Part shown: piece after piece, positions 1-6,934 of the stretch
Layout: every line of letters begins with the position of its first letter
How positions within the stretch are numbered: the first letter of the stretch is position 1
Assembly (NCBI GenBank): GCA_965204685.1
Contig: OZ242004.1
Coordinates: 1,116,001-1,180,000, forward strand
Direction: 5' to 3'
Length of the DNA: 64,000 nt
Source: Bin87 sp965204685
GTDB lineage: Bacteria > Chloroflexota > Dehalococcoidia > Lucifugimonadales > UBA3495
The notes under the pieces: generated by a model
Databases searched by the model: none
What the model saw: only the letters and a program-made list of their open reading frames with translations
What the model was told of the DNA's origin: nothing
Program-made: the position numbers and the translations under genes

Positions 1-111
1 TGATGCTCTCGTAGCAGCGGTAACCGCGAAAATGGGATGGCCTCACCAATTCAAAACATTACCCAAAAAACCCAAACGAGACCCTAAAGGTTTGCCCATG
101 GAGATGGTGTA

Positions 112-564
112 TTGGCGACCATAATCCGCACCCAATCCCAAACCGCTGAGAAGCAACTTCCATGCTATCCACTATCCACCGACCGCTTACCCGCCATTTT
201 CGCCGAGGCCCGGGCCGTCCACGCCGACGCGCTGCGGCTGCTGGAGGCTGGCGACATCCGCGATGCCGCCGAAAAGGCATGGTGCGCCACCAAGCGCGCC
301 ACCGACGCGCTGATCATAGCGCGCACGGGCGAAGTGCCCCAGTTTTCCTCGGATACCTCTCGAGGCCTGCTCAGGCTGGCTGAAGCAGACGGCGCGGTCA
401 ATCCTTTGATCGGACGCTACTATTCAAGACAGGGCCACCTGCATGGTGAATGTTTCTACCATGGCATCTGCAAACCCGCCGACGAAGTGGAACGCCGCAT
501 CCGCCGGACCGCCGACTACATCACCGACGCCGCGAATCTGGCCGGCTACCCCGACACCACCTGA
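112..564 (+). CDS. HEPN-like (PaREP1-type) small protein, copy 1
   Basis: A 150-residue protein, 70-75% similar by eye to the next gene. The core contains GDIRDAAEKAWCATKRATDA, resembling the helical PaREP1/HEPN fold, followed by a conserved YYSRQGHLHG segment. R106 and H111 in that segment fit the RX4H spacing of catalytic HEPN RNases, and PaREP1 proteins carry a His at the equivalent place. The start shown is TTG; no ATG is in frame upstream and no strong ribosome site is visible, so the N-terminus is uncertain. The next gene begins 21 bases later. HEPN proteins often act as RNase toxins or accessory defence proteins; that role is inference here. Confidence 0.7.
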   Translation: MATIIRTQSQTAEKQLPCYPLSTDRLPAIFAEARAVHADALRLLEAGDIRDAAEKAWCATKRATDALIIARTGEVPQFSSDTSRGLLRLAEADGAVNPLIGRYYSRQGHLHGECFYHGICKPADEVERRIRRTADYITDAANLAGYPDTT

Positions 565-585
565 AACAGAAGGCACATTCACCCT

Positions 586-984
586 ATGACAACCACCACC
601 GACCGCATATCCGCCATCTTTGCCGACGCCCACAGCCTCCATGCCGACGCCCTGCGGCTGCTGGAAGCCGGCGACATCCGCGACGCCGCGGAAAAGGCAT
701 GGTGCGCCACCAAGCGGGCCACCGACGCGCTGATCCTGGCGCGCACGGGCGAGGAGCCGGAATTCTCGCCGGATACTACGCGCGGCCTGGTCACATTAGC
801 CGGAGCAGACAGCACCGTCGGCCCCTTGGTTGGCCGCTATTACTCAAGACAAGGACACCTGCACGGAACCTGTTTCTATATGGGCATCTGTGAACCTGTG
901 GATGAGATCCATCGGCGAATTCGCGAGACGTCTGACTACATCAGCGACGCCACCAGACTGGCCGGCTACGCTGACGGAGCTTGA
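586..984 (+). CDS. HEPN-like (PaREP1-type) small protein, copy 2
   Basis: A 132-residue tandem paralogue of the preceding gene. It shares the stretch from LHADALRLLEAGDIRD through the YYSRQGHLHG motif (R88, H93) and the YISDA tail. The ATG start lacks the 17-residue N-terminal extension of copy 1, suggesting that the extension of copy 1 may be untranslated. The two genes are 21 bases apart and probably cotranscribed. The C-terminal DExxRRIRxTxDYI helix is also shared. No partner nucleotidyltransferase (MNT) gene is adjacent, so this is not a standard HEPN/MNT toxin-antitoxin pair. Confidence 0.72.
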   Translation: MTTTTDRISAIFADAHSLHADALRLLEAGDIRDAAEKAWCATKRATDALILARTGEEPEFSPDTTRGLVTLAGADSTVGPLVGRYYSRQGHLHGTCFYMGICEPVDEIHRRIRETSDYISDATRLAGYADGA

Positions 985-1015
985 TCAACAACGCAACAAA
1001 AGAGGAAGGACGACC

Positions 1016-2032
1016 ATGAAACTCCTTACTTACGACAATGGCAACGGCCCCCGCTGCGGCGTCCTCCAGGATGACGCGGTGGTGGACGTGGCCGCCCTGA
1101 TCGGCTCCGACCGCCCGCTGGCCGACGTCCGCGCCCTGCTGGACACCGGCGACGGGGCGGTCGACCGCGTGGGCGACGCCTTGGCCGGCAACGTCCCGGC
1201 CCCGATGGTCGCCCTGGCCGACGTCCGACTCCGCGCGCCGGTGCTCCAGCCGCCCACCGTGCGCGACTACATCGTCTACGAGGAGCACGCCACCTCCCAG
1301 GGCACACGCCAGATCGACCCCGTCTGGTACCGCATGCCCGTGTTCTACTTCTCCAACCCGCTGGTCATCTATGGCCCCGACGAGGACGTGCCCTATCCCG
1401 CCGCGTCGGAGCAATTGGATTACGAGTTGGAGCTAGGCTGCGTTGTCGGTCGGTCAGGCACTAACGTCGCGGCGTCCGAGGCCCTGCAATACATCGCCGG
1501 CTTCTGCATCTTCAACGATTGGAGCGCCCGCGACTTGCAGTTCGACGAGATGACCTTCGGCCTCGGCCCCGCCAAGGGCAAGGACTCCGCGTCGTCCATC
1601 GGCCCTTGGGTGGTCACCACCGACGAGATGATGCCCCACATCCGGGACGGCCGCCTGGACCTCAAGGCTCATGTCCGCGTCAACGGCGACGACTGGCTCC
1701 GCGACGGCGAGACCGTCAACGCCTGGTACACCTGGGGCGAGATCATCGAGCGCGCCGCCAAGGACAGCCGCATCGCCCCCGGCGACGTCATCGGCAGCGG
1801 CACCGTTGGCGGCGGCTCCGTCCGCGAGTCCATCCGCAAGGGCTACGAGGCCTCACGCTGGCTGGAGCCGGGCGACACCGTGGAACTGGAGGTCGAAAAC
1901 ATCGGCGTCCTGCGCAACACCCTCGCTCCCAAGGTCGGCGTCGACCCCAACTACCCCTACCTGCCCAACAGCCCCACCGCCACCCCCGAGCGTGGTACGG
2001 CCAGCGACTATCGCTACGAGCGCACGCGGTAG
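1016..2032 (+). CDS. Fumarylacetoacetate hydrolase family protein
   Basis: A 338-residue member of the FAH superfamily, which hydrolyses, decarboxylates or hydrates beta-diketo and 2-oxo acids in aromatic degradation. The metal-binding ELELG motif lies near residues 136-140. It is followed by the typical GFCIFNDWSARD and LGPAKGKDSASSIGPW segments and a C-terminal GDVIGSGTVGGG turn. The ATG at 1016 is preceded by AGAGGAAGGA, a good ribosome site; a longer reading from 830 would overlap the HEPN gene and is rejected. It starts 31 bases after that gene. The substrate cannot be told. A second ring-fission-type enzyme lies at 12411-13211. Confidence 0.92.
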   Translation: MKLLTYDNGNGPRCGVLQDDAVVDVAALIGSDRPLADVRALLDTGDGAVDRVGDALAGNVPAPMVALADVRLRAPVLQPPTVRDYIVYEEHATSQGTRQIDPVWYRMPVFYFSNPLVIYGPDEDVPYPAASEQLDYELELGCVVGRSGTNVAASEALQYIAGFCIFNDWSARDLQFDEMTFGLGPAKGKDSASSIGPWVVTTDEMMPHIRDGRLDLKAHVRVNGDDWLRDGETVNAWYTWGEIIERAAKDSRIAPGDVIGSGTVGGGSVRESIRKGYEASRWLEPGDTVELEVENIGVLRNTLAPKVGVDPNYPYLPNSPTATPERGTASDYRYERTR

Positions 2033-2050
2033 GTCGGACACAGGGATGCC

Positions 2051-2587
2051 ATGGCTACCTTCGGAGATAACATCGATCCGGTTTTTACGACCCCCCCACA
2101 AGCCAAACCCGCTCTCCAGCTGGATAACGTGGATGGCAAACTGGGTACGCTTACGGGCTTGCAGCTGGAACATCGCATACACCGCGATATTCCTGGGACT
2201 GCCTGCCGTTGGCTGCGCTTGAACCGTCTTCGCATACTTCAGAGTTTGCAGGTCCCTAGATCGCCGGAATTTCAGGACCTGATCGACGATGCTGAAGAAC
2301 TCGGCGTTATCACCTTCGACCAGGGCGACCATTTGGAGCAAACCGACATCATGCTTTCGGCACGCCGGCGTGATGACCAGCGGACCGTTCACATGGCGAT
2401 CTCATTGTTCCGAGACATCGCCAACGATGATGTCTCGTTGGCTCGGGAACGCGCGGATACCTTGTCCACCATCATGGGTACACCAGCCATTCCCATAGTG
2501 ATCGGGAGCAGCATTGCGCCTGCCCAGCAGGAGTTTGCCGACAGCCTCGGCGTGGCGACGATAATCACGTCGAGGCTGACAATCTAA
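2051..2587 (+). CDS. Nuclease-fold-like domain protein, short form (family A)
   Basis: A 178-residue protein of no named family that I can assign with certainty. Its second half (QTDIMLSARR, HMAISL, NDDVSLARERAD, TPAIPIVIGS, SLGVATIIT) aligns by eye with the C-terminal domains of the proteins at 15989-16813 and 25613-26083. The alternation of strands and helices, with a conserved Asp before an E/A-x-S/G strand, resembles PD-(D/E)XK nuclease-fold proteins with a weakened active site. The GTLTG segment near residue 35 matches NLTG at the end of the coiled coil in the 15989 protein, so this copy looks like a version without the coiled coil. Its stop overlaps the convergent nitroreductase stop by four bases. 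Confidence 0.6.
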   Translation: MATFGDNIDPVFTTPPQAKPALQLDNVDGKLGTLTGLQLEHRIHRDIPGTACRWLRLNRLRILQSLQVPRSPEFQDLIDDAEELGVITFDQGDHLEQTDIMLSARRRDDQRTVHMAISLFRDIANDDVSLARERADTLSTIMGTPAIPIVIGSSIAPAQQEFADSLGVATIITSRLTI

Positions 2588-3210
2588 TCCGGCGGCGCCC
2601 CCCACCGGTCGTAGCTGCACACCTCGTTCAGCGGACGCCGGGTTACCGGACCGAAGTTGCCCCGCGGGTATCCGAAGGGCATGCAATAAACCACCTGCGC
2701 CTCGTCCGGTATCCCGAACAGCTCGTGGACCCGCTCCTCCACTACCGGATGCAGCGTGGCTATCGTCCCGCCGATACCGAAGGCCCGCGCCGCCAGCAGC
2801 ATGTTCTGCGCCGCCGGTATCACCGAGCCGGCCGCCTGCGCGCCCTGGGCGGTGGCGCACACCAGCACCATCACCGGGGCGTCGCCGATCTCGTTGGCCA
2901 GCCGCATTGCCGACCGCATCGAGCTCGGACCGAGCGGGATGTCCTGCGGGCCCATGATGCCAGCGTCGGCACGCTTCGCCCACCAGGCCTCGTGGTACAG
3001 CTCACCGAGCTGGCTTCGCATCTCCTCGTCCTGCACCACGATGAAATGCCAACCCTGGTTGTTGCCGCCGTTGGGGGCGCGGATCGCCGCCTGCATGATG
3101 TCCTGCATCACGTCGGCGGGGATCGGGTCCGGCCTGAACCGGCGGATGGCACGCTGGGAGAACATCGCTTCTCCCAGGGGGATTACGTTCAGTCGGTCTG
3201 CAGTGGTCAC
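2584..3210 (-). CDS. Nitroreductase family protein
   Basis: A 208-residue FMN-dependent nitroreductase-fold enzyme reducing nitro, quinone or related substrates with NAD(P)H. The N-terminal FSQRAIRRFRPDPIP motif binds the FMN phosphate. NNQGWHFIVV and the C-terminal GIGGTIATLHP and YCMPFGYPRG segments are family signatures. The start is GTG at 3210 with GGAGG eight bases upstream. The gene is monocistronic and convergent with the preceding gene. The role could be reductive detoxification or a side step in aromatic catabolism. Confidence 0.9.
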   Translation of the reverse strand: MTTADRLNVIPLGEAMFSQRAIRRFRPDPIPADVMQDIMQAAIRAPNGGNNQGWHFIVVQDEEMRSQLGELYHEAWWAKRADAGIMGPQDIPLGPSSMRSAMRLANEIGDAPVMVLVCATAQGAQAAGSVIPAAQNMLLAARAFGIGGTIATLHPVVEERVHELFGIPDEAQVVYCMPFGYPRGNFGPVTRRPLNEVCSYDRWGAPPD

Positions 3211-3268
3211 GTTGCTGCCTCCAGGATGTTTCTGTTGGCCGATGTTACCACAGACATACGCGACCGCT

Positions 3269-3277
3269 TGCTATAAT
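3269..3277 (+). promoter_or_regulatory. Extended -10 promoter element (TGC-TATAAT)
   Basis: A perfect TATAAT preceded by TGC, 65 bases before the PLP-enzyme ATG. No convincing -35 hexamer is seen at 16-18 bases. The TGn extension can compensate for that in housekeeping sigma promoters. Confidence 0.65.
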
Positions 3278-3342
3278 TGCCTTGCCCGGCCGTCACCATC
3301 CCACGCCGATCCCATCACCAGTGCGGCCCTACAGGAGACCCC

Positions 3343-4488
3343 ATGAACCAGCAGGCCATCTCTGACGCGGAACAGGCTTACCGCAACCTCGGCGTAACTC
3401 CCATCATCAACGCCTCCGGTTCGGTCACGAGGCTGGGAGGCTCCCGCACCCGGCCCGAGGTGCTGGAGCAGATGGCCGGCACCGCCCGGGTCATGGTCAA
3501 CATCGACGAGTTGAACCGCAAGGCTGGCGCGGAGATCGCCCGTCTGGTGGGATCCGAGGCGGCCATGGTCAGCAGCGGAGCAGCCGGCGGACTCCTGCTC
3601 CAAGCGGCGGCCTGTATCGCCGGCAACGACCCCAACAAGATGCTGCGGCTGCCGGACACCGAGGGCATGAAGAACGAGATCATCATGCAGACCATGCACC
3701 GGTTCCCCTACGACCACGCCTACCGGGCCGTAGGCGCGAAGATTGTCGAGATCGGCAACTACCTGTTCAACCATCCCTGGGAGCTGGAAGGCGCCATCAA
3801 CGAGCGCACCGCCGCCGTCGCCTACCTGTGCGCCCCCTTCACCAGCAAGCGGGTGATGCCGTTGGCCCAGGTCTGCGAGATTGCCCACGCCCACGGCGTG
3901 CCGGTGATCGTGGACGCCGCGTCCATGCTGCCGCCCCGCGCCAACCTCCAGCGCTACCTGCGCGACGGCGCGGACATGGTGATTTTCAGCGGAGGCAAGG
4001 GCGTTCGCGGCCCCCAGGGCACCGGCATCCTCTGCGGACGCGCCGACCTCATCGATGCCGCCTTGGCCAACGCCAGCCCGGCCCAGTTCATCGGCCGCTC
4101 CGCCAAGGTCGCCAAGGAGGAGATCGTCGGCCTGGTCACCGCGCTGTCCATGTTCGTGGAGGAGGACGAAGCGGCCGAAATGGCCTGGTACCGCAGCATG
4201 GCCCAGCGCGTGGTGGACAGCCTGATCGAGGTTCCCGGCCTCAACATCACCCTGGAACATGACGGCATCGATTATCTCCTCCCCAATGCGGTGCTCCATC
4301 TGGGCGGTGATTGGTCCGGCCCATCCGCTCCCGAGGTCGCCGCCGCCCTGCAGCAGGGCGACCCGCCCATCTACCTCCAGCAGCTCCGTGCCCCCGACGA
4401 GCTGATGGTCGACCCGCTCAACGTAACCGAGGACGAAATTGACATCATCATCCGCCGCCTGCGCGAGGCGCTGACCGAGGGTCGCTGA
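3343..4488 (+). CDS. PLP-dependent SelA/DgaE-like lyase
   Basis: A 381-residue fold-type-I PLP enzyme of the SelA-like group, which includes D-glucosaminate-6-phosphate ammonia-lyase and similar amino-acid lyases. Visible signatures are VTPIINASGSVTRLGGS at the N-terminus, EAAMVSSGAAGGLLL, VPVIVDAASMLPP and FSGGKGVRGPQGTG, whose Lys should bind PLP. The ATG at 3343 follows ACAGGAG. At 381 residues, and lacking the long N-terminal tRNA-binding region, it is more likely a catabolic lyase than a selenocysteine synthase. The gene is monocistronic and ends before a strong hairpin. Confidence 0.85.
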   Translation: MNQQAISDAEQAYRNLGVTPIINASGSVTRLGGSRTRPEVLEQMAGTARVMVNIDELNRKAGAEIARLVGSEAAMVSSGAAGGLLLQAAACIAGNDPNKMLRLPDTEGMKNEIIMQTMHRFPYDHAYRAVGAKIVEIGNYLFNHPWELEGAINERTAAVAYLCAPFTSKRVMPLAQVCEIAHAHGVPVIVDAASMLPPRANLQRYLRDGADMVIFSGGKGVRGPQGTGILCGRADLIDAALANASPAQFIGRSAKVAKEEIVGLVTALSMFVEEDEAAEMAWYRSMAQRVVDSLIEVPGLNITLEHDGIDYLLPNAVLHLGGDWSGPSAPEVAAALQQGDPPIYLQQLRAPDELMVDPLNVTEDEIDIIIRRLREALTEGR

Positions 4489-4495
4489 TAGATAT

Positions 4496-4521
4496 GGGGA
4501 GCCTGCTTACTGAGGCTCCCC
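4496..4521. terminator. Hairpin downstream of the PLP-enzyme gene
   Basis: GGGGAGCCT and AGGCTCCCC form a perfect 9-bp stem with an 8-base loop, eight bases after the stop codon at 4488. No T-run follows on the plus strand, so it may act as a transcript-stabilising hairpin or a weak terminator. It also overlaps the stop of the Uma2 remnant. Confidence 0.5.
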
Positions 4522-4800
4522 GCGCTGCTCCCGCAGTTGGCGTACCAGTTGACGGTACTCTTCCAACTCACGTTCCGCCGCCCGCCGTGCCTGCCGCTCC
4601 GCTTCCACTGCGGTTTCCATCGCCAGCCGCACGCCGCGCCAGTCCAGCAGGATCTCGGCGGTGTCGGGATCCTGCAACTCGATCTCGCCGCCGTTCAGCG
4701 CAGGTTCAGCCGCAGCAGCGGGCTGTACGCCCAGACCGCCCCATCGGGTGCGGTGTGAACTGGAAACTCCCGCCCATCCGGTGACCCGTTGGCGGATTGC
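4507..4800 (-). pseudogene. C-terminal remnant of a Uma2-family (DUF820) protein
   Basis: Reading the minus strand gives GGEIELQDPDTAEILLDW, then an RQARRAAERELEEYRQL coiled tail and a TAA at 4509-4507. This is the usual end of Uma2-type PD-(D/E)XK proteins. The preceding DGAVWAYSPLLRLNLR segment, also typical of the family, is in another frame ending in TGA, so one frameshift is needed. No N-terminal nuclease domain is present; the downstream end of the monooxygenase gene lies where it should be. This is a decayed 3' fragment, not an active gene. Confidence 0.6.
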
Positions 4801-4818
4801 GGTCTGGGCGACCGGACC

Positions 4819-5904
4819 TTATGCCACCGCCGCTTCCTGGAAGTACGGCATCACCTCGGTGGCGAACAACTCGATGGAGCGCATCACCTTGGAATGCGGC
4901 AGGCCGGCGAATCCGAAGTTGCCGAAGACGTGGTTGATCCCCGCCGCCTGCACTTCCTTCAACCTTTCCGCGACCACCTCCGGCGTTCCCCGCAGCGGCG
5001 GCAGGCCGGCGTGGCCCACGTCGTCGCGGCGGTCCCGGTCCGCCTGGCGGTTGGCCCAGTGCTCGTAGCCTTTGGCGATGTTGCCGTTCCGGTCCATGGG
5101 CATCCCGATGGGCGCGCCGTTGCTGCCGATGGAGCGCAACACCCGGGACGAGAAGTCCTCCAGCCCAATGGGGTCCCGCTCCGCCTCTTCCATGGTCGGC
5201 GCCACGTAGATCGACTTGGACATCGGCGGGTCCAGGTGCGCGTGGGGATGGCCGTACTCGTCCATCTTCTCCCGCCACAGCTGGATCACCTGCGGCGCCT
5301 GGCCCAGGATGTCCGTCGGCCCGCCGGTGATGACCTGGATGTTCCGGCTGGCGGCGAAATCGATGCTGGCCGGGCTGGTGCTCACCGCCTGGAACAGCGG
5401 CGGATACGGCTTCTGCACCGGCTTGGGCAGCACCCAAACGTCGTCAACGTTGGTGTACTTCCCGTGGAACGTCAGCGTCTCCTCGGTCCACGCCTTGATC
5501 ATCACGTCAACGGCTTCCTGGAACCGTTCCCGACTGGTGTCGATGTCCACACCGACGCCGTCGAACTCCTGCTGCTGGTAACCGGCCCCGATGCCGAAGT
5601 TGATGCGGCCGCCGCTGATCACGTCCAGCATCGCCACTTCTTCAGCCACCAGCACCGGGTTGTGCAGCGGCAGCACGATCACCGCGGTGCCGATACGGAT
5701 TTGCTTGGTGCTGCCTGCCACCGCGCCCAGGAACGACCAGATGCCCGACAGCAGCCCGTGACGCGAGAAGCGGTGCTCCCCCAGCCAGGCCTCGTCCAGC
5801 CCCACCTCATCGGCGAACCGGATCTGCTCCAGAGCGTCGTTCAACGCCTGCGGCGGCGTGAAGTCCTCGTGATAGGGAACAATGGTGAAGATACCGAACT
5901 GCAT
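4819..5904 (-). CDS. Luciferase-like FMN-dependent monooxygenase (1)
   Basis: A 361-residue member of the bacterial luciferase-like TIM-barrel superfamily that uses reduced flavin or F420 to oxygenate or oxidise small organics. Signatures are MQFGIFTIVP at the start, ADEVGLDEAWLGEHRFS, RIGTAVIVLPLHNPV, and ISGGRINFGIGAGYQ, plus KPYPPLF in the middle. AGGAGG precedes the ATG. It stands alone, 29 bases upstream of the HigA stop. Two further paralogues lie at 24380 and 26146. Substrate unknown; SAR202-type Chloroflexota carry expanded sets of such enzymes. Confidence 0.9.
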   Translation of the reverse strand: MQFGIFTIVPYHEDFTPPQALNDALEQIRFADEVGLDEAWLGEHRFSRHGLLSGIWSFLGAVAGSTKQIRIGTAVIVLPLHNPVLVAEEVAMLDVISGGRINFGIGAGYQQQEFDGVGVDIDTSRERFQEAVDVMIKAWTEETLTFHGKYTNVDDVWVLPKPVQKPYPPLFQAVSTSPASIDFAASRNIQVITGGPTDILGQAPQVIQLWREKMDEYGHPHAHLDPPMSKSIYVAPTMEEAERDPIGLEDFSSRVLRSIGSNGAPIGMPMDRNGNIAKGYEHWANRQADRDRRDDVGHAGLPPLRGTPEVVAERLKEVQAAGINHVFGNFGFAGLPHSKVMRSIELFATEVMPYFQEAAVA

Positions 5905-5933
5905 AACTCGCCTCCTTGGTTCGCGTGATACGG

Positions 5934-6608
5934 TTACTTGACGAAGTTTTCGCCGTCAGCCGTTGCGGTTGTCGCGTCCGCGCCTGACGTGTCCAGCAGG
6001 ATGGGCTCGTGGGTGTCCGGGTCTTGCCGCCAGAGCCGGCGCACCTTGATTTCGTGGGCGCGCTCCATGGCCACTTTGGCGACGTCGTAGTTGGCCTGGA
6101 GAGCCGACCATTTCTGCGGGTGGCCGCCGAAAGCCTGGTCGATGCGGATAATCATCTCCGGCGTCAGGGACGCGCGACAGTTCACCAGATCATCCAGTTC
6201 TTCATAGCTGACGCCCAGGTGCTCGGCGGCCGCGGCGACGGTAAGGCCCATCGGTTCCAAACATTCGTGGAGCAACACCTGGCCGGGATGGAGCGGACTG
6301 GACGTTGGCAAGCCGAGTTCACCCAAGGGGTTCCCCAGGCGCTTGACCTTGATGCCATGGTCGCTGTGAAAAACCTGGGCAAGGTCATAGTAAAGCTGCA
6401 GGCTGTGCCGAGTAGTCACACCAGCACCGAAAGCCTTATACAGTCGGATGGATATTTCGGGAGAGATAGGGGCCTGACCGACCACGATGCCTGCCAATTC
6501 TTCATAGTTGACACCTATGTGTTTGGCAGCCTGAGCGACGTTAATCCCTAGCGGCTCAATGTCATCGTAAAGGATGGACTCCCCCGGATGGGGCGGGTTC
6601 TTCATCAT
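5934..6608 (-). CDS. higA: Double-domain HigA-type antitoxin
   Basis: A 224-residue protein made of two HigA (XRE helix-turn-helix) units exactly 100 residues apart: residues 5-91 and 105-191. Each unit has an HPG.L..LEPLG.. opening, A..A..LGVsYEEL, the LTPEMxIRIdqAFG helix pair and a YDLA..IKVKRL end. Ordinary HigA antitoxins are about 90-110 residues with one unit. The gene follows the HigB toxin by 12 bases with AGGAGG upstream of the ATG. It should bind HigB and repress the operon; two units could give an intramolecular dimer. The last 30 residues are acidic and unstructured. Confidence 0.88.
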   Translation of the reverse strand: MMKNPPHPGESILYDDIEPLGINVAQAAKHIGVNYEELAGIVVGQAPISPEISIRLYKAFGAGVTTRHSLQLYYDLAQVFHSDHGIKVKRLGNPLGELGLPTSSPLHPGQVLLHECLEPMGLTVAAAAEHLGVSYEELDDLVNCRASLTPEMIIRIDQAFGGHPQKWSALQANYDVAKVAMERAHEIKVRRLWRQDPDTHEPILLDTSGADATTATADGENFVK

Positions 6609-6620
6609 CTCCGGTCCCTC

Positions 6621-6890
6621 CTAATGATAATCAATCAGATCCACATCGTAGGCGTCGGCGCCTTCGTAACGAAATATGATACGCCAATTAGCAGAGACCC
6701 TCACAGCCCAAAAGCCGGACATATCACCAGTCAAACGATGCAGACGATACCCGATCCATTCCATGCGCTGGAACTCAGAGCCGCCATCGAGAGCTAGCAA
6801 GATACGCAGTATCTTGTCGGCATATTCCGATGGAACGCGCCGGCGTTCCCCGAAGCGGCGCAGGCCATTGTGTCGGAAGTTACGTATCAT
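6621..6890 (-). CDS. higB: HigB/RelE-family toxin
   Basis: An 89-residue ribosome-dependent mRNA interferase of the HigB/RelE fold. Typical features are IRNFRHNGLRRFGE at the start, a middle QRMEWIGYRLHRLTGDMSGFWAVRVSANWRIIF region and a final DVDLIDYH. It is the first gene of a toxin-first operon, the normal HigBA order, followed by the antitoxin. A palindrome at 6891-6909 touches the ATG and is the obvious operator candidate. Confidence 0.9.
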   Translation of the reverse strand: MIRNFRHNGLRRFGERRRVPSEYADKILRILLALDGGSEFQRMEWIGYRLHRLTGDMSGFWAVRVSANWRIIFRYEGADAYDVDLIDYH

Positions 6891-6909
6891 TGTACGTTGT
6901 CAACGCACA
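6891..6909. promoter_or_regulatory. Palindromic operator candidate for higBA
   Basis: TGTACGTTG-T-CAACGCACA is a near-perfect inverted repeat, 8 of 9 arm positions pairing around a central T. It lies immediately upstream of the higB start codon, where HigA autorepressors normally bind. The minus strand also reads TTGACA within it. Confidence 0.55.
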
Positions 6910-6934
6910 ACCGCCTGACGCGGTACAGAAATCG

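Noticed and set aside
3343..4488. Selenocysteine synthase (SelA) as a partner for the selenoprotein
   Set aside because: It lacks the long N-terminal tRNA-binding region, is 45 kb away and fits SelA-like catabolic lyases better.
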